The position numbers and the translations under genes are program-made. The notes below the pieces were generated by a model that worked only from the letters and a program-made list of their open reading frames with translations, was not told the origin of the DNA and did not search any database. Source: an uncultured Eubacteriales bacterium (lineage in GTDB: Bacteria > Bacillota > Clostridia > Oscillospirales > Acutalibacteraceae). From it: a stretch of DNA of 7,551 nt. The DNA is taken from NCBI GenBank assembly GCA_900319255.1, contig ONNU01000349.1:1-7551 (forward strand), in the 5' to 3' direction. Within the stretch, counting starts at the first letter, position 1. Every line of letters begins with the position of its first letter. Positions 4,924 to 7,551 of the stretch are shown here, in pieces.

Positions 4924-7344
4924 ATGTTTTTTAAAATGCTGAAAAACGATCTCAGGCAGAAAAAAGCGCTGAATTTTGTGCTGCTTCTGTTTATCACTAT
5001 CGCATCAATGCTTATATTCGTAAGCTCGGTACAGCTTTATGAGTATATGACCGGCAACGAACGTAACCGGGATGCCTGCAAAATGTCCGACACGCTGATT
5101 TTCAGCAGATCGCAGGGCTGGATTCAGGAGGATTCAAGAAAGAACTGCAAGGATAATCTTGACAAGAATTCTCATGTCAAAGATTATTACCGGCGTGAAA
5201 TGAAAAATATTCCGATCAGTCAGATAGATTTTGAAATGGTCGATGAAAAGTCTATTGACGATCTGCTGTATTCGGCTCATTATCTTACCGTTCTGCCAAA
5301 GGACAGGGATCTGCTCTTCAGTTCTGATGACAGCCCCATAAGCGTTGAAAACAATACCGTGTGGCTGCCGCAGAATTACAAAACCCTTGCAGGGGTAAAT
5401 GTCGGCGATATCATGAATCTGACTACCGACATGGGCAACACCTATCCTCTGCGTGTTGCCGGATTTTACAAGCAGCCTTATCTGGGCTCTTTCAAATGGT
5501 ATGTTATATCCGATGCAGACTACGAATATCTCTCCGGCGAATTCTTTGAAAACACGGACATGTACGGCGCGCAGCTTGACGAGGTATCTTACAGCGTATA
5601 CCTGGACTTATCAGACAAGCTCAACAGCGGTCTCTCAAGCGTCTGGATAGTGATGCAGGACGTGCAGAACAGCAACGAATACATACTTAGCTTTATCCTT
5701 TCGATATTTCTCGCTCTTATTTCCCTGTTCTTTATATTGATAATAATAATGACGATACGCTTTACCATGATAGCCGCTCTCAAGGATGAAGAACGCGAAA
5801 TAGGTATGATGAGAGCTATAGGAGTGGATTCGTTCGCCTTCAGATGGCTTTTCGCCGCAAAATACATTGCCTTTGCGTTTGCTGGCGGAGCTATCGGTAT
5901 TGCAGCAGGGTATCCGATGTCCCGTTATGTTCTGTCAATGTTTTCCGCTGACAGCATATTCCCGTCTGCAGTTGAGATCATAATTGCAGGTATCCTCTCT
6001 GTTATTCTGATAATTTTACTGATAGTCGGCTTCTCGTTTATCGTAATGCGCAGAATAAGCAGGATCTCCGTAATCTCCGCCATACGCGGAGAAAACATCG
6101 GCGAGCGCTTCGGCAGGAGCAAAGCAGTACTTCTGCATCGCTCGCGCATTATGCCGACTCCGGTTTATCTTGCGGTATCTGACATAATAAAACGCTTCAG
6201 GCGATATATATTTCTGCTGATAGCCTATACGCTGGGAATCCTTATCATACTGCTTGCGTTCAATGTAAAGAATTCCGTAATAAGCACCGACTATCTTAAA
6301 CACCTTCTTAACTATCAGATAGACTTTTTTGTCGAATTCAACATAGATCAGATGGAAGGATACCGCCGCCAGATGATGGCTGAGGACAAGGGGCTGTGGG
6401 AGCTTGTAAACGAGGATATCAAAAAAGCGGGGATCCCGGCACGTGTTGAAGCCGACCATTACGAAACCTCCGGAATAACCAGGCTAAACAAAAACGATAT
6501 TGTAACAACGGTATACTACGGCAAGGGCGATATCAGCCGGTTACCATACTGCGCCGGAGCTATGCCGGTAAAAAAGGACGAAGCCGCGCTGAGCCGCTTT
6601 GCCGCCTCTAATCTGGGTATAGACATAGGAGATGAGATCGAGATCAAACTTGGCGCAACCTCAGAGGACGGTATGTCAAGGGAAAGCACAACTGAAAAGT
6701 TCAAGGTCACCGGTCTTATTGACATTTTAGACTCAGGCACACTTACGGCAATACTCAGCAACGAATATGAGCCTGAGGGCGGGCAAAAGGACTTTCAATA
6801 TGCTATGGCATTTATAATCGATGCAGAGGGTGCGGAAAAAGAAAAAGCCTTCAACGATCTGGAAAAGCTTTTCGGAGAGGAAGAGACCCTTACCGGTGAG
6901 GAATATGTACATCGTGCTTTGCTTGAATACGATCAGCTCTTCACATTGCTGGAATACGGCGTAGGCGGTCTTGTAATATTCATACTGATTCTTATGACGT
7001 ATCTGTACTCGAGTATTTTCATCGCAGAGGAAAAGTCTGAGATTGCTTTGCTGAAGAGCATGGGCTTTACAGACGGTTCGATAAAGGCGGCTCATGTTAT
7101 CAGGATACTTCTGCTTGCACTTGCAGCTGTGATACTCGGCGAGCTGCTGCTGCAGACGGCAGGGCAGGCAATCGTAGGAATGATAATGGAATCCTTGGGA
7201 ATAACGGGCTTTGCGTTCCTGCCGGAATGGTTATTCAGCGTATGCGTAATACCGTGCATACTTACGGCTGCTGTTGTGCTGACGCAGTGGCTGAATCTGG
7301 GACAGATAAAAAAGATAGCTATATGGAGTATCAGCAACGAATAA
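4924..7344 (+). CDS. ABC exporter permease with two FtsX domains
   Basis: The 806-residue integral membrane protein has eight predicted helices in the duplicated FtsX/MacB-type layout: helix 1 (about 17-37), an extracellular domain (38-253), helices 2-4 (254-280, 310-331, 350-375), helix 5 (427-446), a second extracellular domain (447-674), and helices 6-8 (676-698, 724-745, 769-791). Both FtsX units carry the cytoplasmic coupling sequence after their first helix: EEREIGMMRAIG (289-300) and EEKSEIALLKSMGF (702-715), which contact the ATPase. The start is firm: AAGGAGG (4911-4917), six bases before the ATG. The cognate ATPase gene follows after 13 bp. Relatives export or extract peptides, lipids or antimicrobials from the membrane by a mechanotransmission mechanism. 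The substrate is unknown, and no two-component system accompanies it here. Confidence 0.93.
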   Translation: MFFKMLKNDLRQKKALNFVLLLFITIASMLIFVSSVQLYEYMTGNERNRDACKMSDTLIFSRSQGWIQEDSRKNCKDNLDKNSHVKDYYRREMKNIPISQIDFEMVDEKSIDDLLYSAHYLTVLPKDRDLLFSSDDSPISVENNTVWLPQNYKTLAGVNVGDIMNLTTDMGNTYPLRVAGFYKQPYLGSFKWYVISDADYEYLSGEFFENTDMYGAQLDEVSYSVYLDLSDKLNSGLSSVWIVMQDVQNSNEYILSFILSIFLALISLFFILIIIMTIRFTMIAALKDEEREIGMMRAIGVDSFAFRWLFAAKYIAFAFAGGAIGIAAGYPMSRYVLSMFSADSIFPSAVEIIIAGILSVILIILLIVGFSFIVMRRISRISVISAIRGENIGERFGRSKAVLLHRSRIMPTPVYLAVSDIIKRFRRYIFLLIAYTLGILIILLAFNVKNSVISTDYLKHLLNYQIDFFVEFNIDQMEGYRRQMMAEDKGLWELVNEDIKKAGIPARVEADHYETSGITRLNKNDIVTTVYYGKGDISRLPYCAGAMPVKKDEAALSRFAASNLGIDIGDEIEIKLGATSEDGMSRESTTEKFKVTGLIDILDSGTLTAILSNEYEPEGGQKDFQYAMAFIIDAEGAEKEKAFNDLEKLFGEEETLTGEEYVHRALLEYDQLFTLLEYGVGGLVIFILILMTYLYSSIFIAEEKSEIALLKSMGFTDGSIKAAHVIRILLLALAAVILGELLLQTAGQAIVGMIMESLGITGFAFLPEWLFSVCVIPCILTAAVVLTQWLNLGQIKKIAIWSISNE

Positions 7345-7357
7345 CGGAGGTGTTAAA

Positions 7358-7551
7358 ATGAGCAGGATAATAACCGTACAGGATCTTTGCAAGACCTATA
7401 AGATGAATAAATACAGCAACGAGGTTCTCACAAACGTTAATTTTGAGATGGAGGATGGAGAGTTTGTCTCCATAATGGGACCAAGCGGCAGCGGTAAATC
7501 CACACTGCTGTATACCGTAAGCGGAATGGATCAGATGACCTCAGGCTCTGT
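7358..7551 (+). CDS. ABC transporter ATP-binding protein, 3' end outside window
   Basis: Only the first 64 codons are present. They begin MSRIITVQDLCKTYKM and reach the Walker A motif GPSGSGKST (about residues 42-50), followed by LLYTVSGMD and TSGS, the pattern of the LolD/MacB/BceA-type ATPases that pair with FtsX-domain permeases. It energises the permease encoded just upstream. The start is well supported by GGAGG (7346-7350), seven bases before the ATG, and the gap to the permease stop is 13 bp, so both are one operon under the promoter near 4840-4868. The Q-loop, signature and Walker B motifs lie beyond the window. The gene is cut by the window edge, not broken. Confidence 0.93.
   Translation, partial: MSRIITVQDLCKTYKMNKYSNEVLTNVNFEMEDGEFVSIMGPSGSGKSTLLYTVSGMDQMTSGS

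Overview
The window looks like chromosome from a Gram-positive gut or rumen Clostridium-class bacterium, most likely Ruminococcus or a close Oscillospiraceae relative. This rests on strong AGGAGG-type ribosome sites, a consensus sigma-A promoter, moderate GC, and the protein flavour: a GT2-GtrA fusion, a phosphodiester glycosidase, a response regulator with a remnant winged-helix linker, an RsbW-like ATPase and a SpoIIE-type phosphatase. The species is an inference; no marker gene is present.

Layout. Bases 1-399 hold no intact gene. They carry copy 1 of a GC-rich dispersed repeat, a long hairpin and the leader of the first operon. Bases 400-2883 (+) are a tight three-gene operon: a GT2 glycosyltransferase fused to a GtrA membrane domain, a membrane-anchored phosphodiester glycosidase, and a small four-helix membrane protein that starts on TTG inside the preceding gene. 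A perfect 16-bp-stem terminator follows 7 nt after the last stop. The likely job is cell-envelope glycan or glycolipid modification.

Bases 2945-4450 (-) are a stretch of decaying genes. Read in their own direction (right to left) they are: a response regulator that lost its start codon and its DNA-binding domain, an RsbW-like anti-sigma ATPase with stop codons near its C-terminus, a SpoIIE/PP2C phosphatase cut at both ends, and a short frameshifted GNAT acetyltransferase fragment. A recognisable minus-strand promoter still lies upstream. This looks like the remains of a phosphorylation and partner-switching regulatory unit.

Bases 4466-4923 are intergenic, with the minus-strand promoter, copy 2 of the dispersed repeat (exactly 4600 bp from copy 1, same orientation), short internal repeats, and a textbook TTGACA-17-TATAAT promoter with an overlapping imperfect inverted repeat. 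That promoter drives an ABC exporter operon: an 806-residue two-FtsX-domain permease (4924-7344) and the start of its ATPase (7358 to beyond the window end).

I see no clear new defence or mobile system. The most notable points are the decayed signalling cluster, the dispersed repeat pair, the GT2-GtrA/phosphodiester glycosidase/4-TM operon, and the candidate operator on the ABC promoter.
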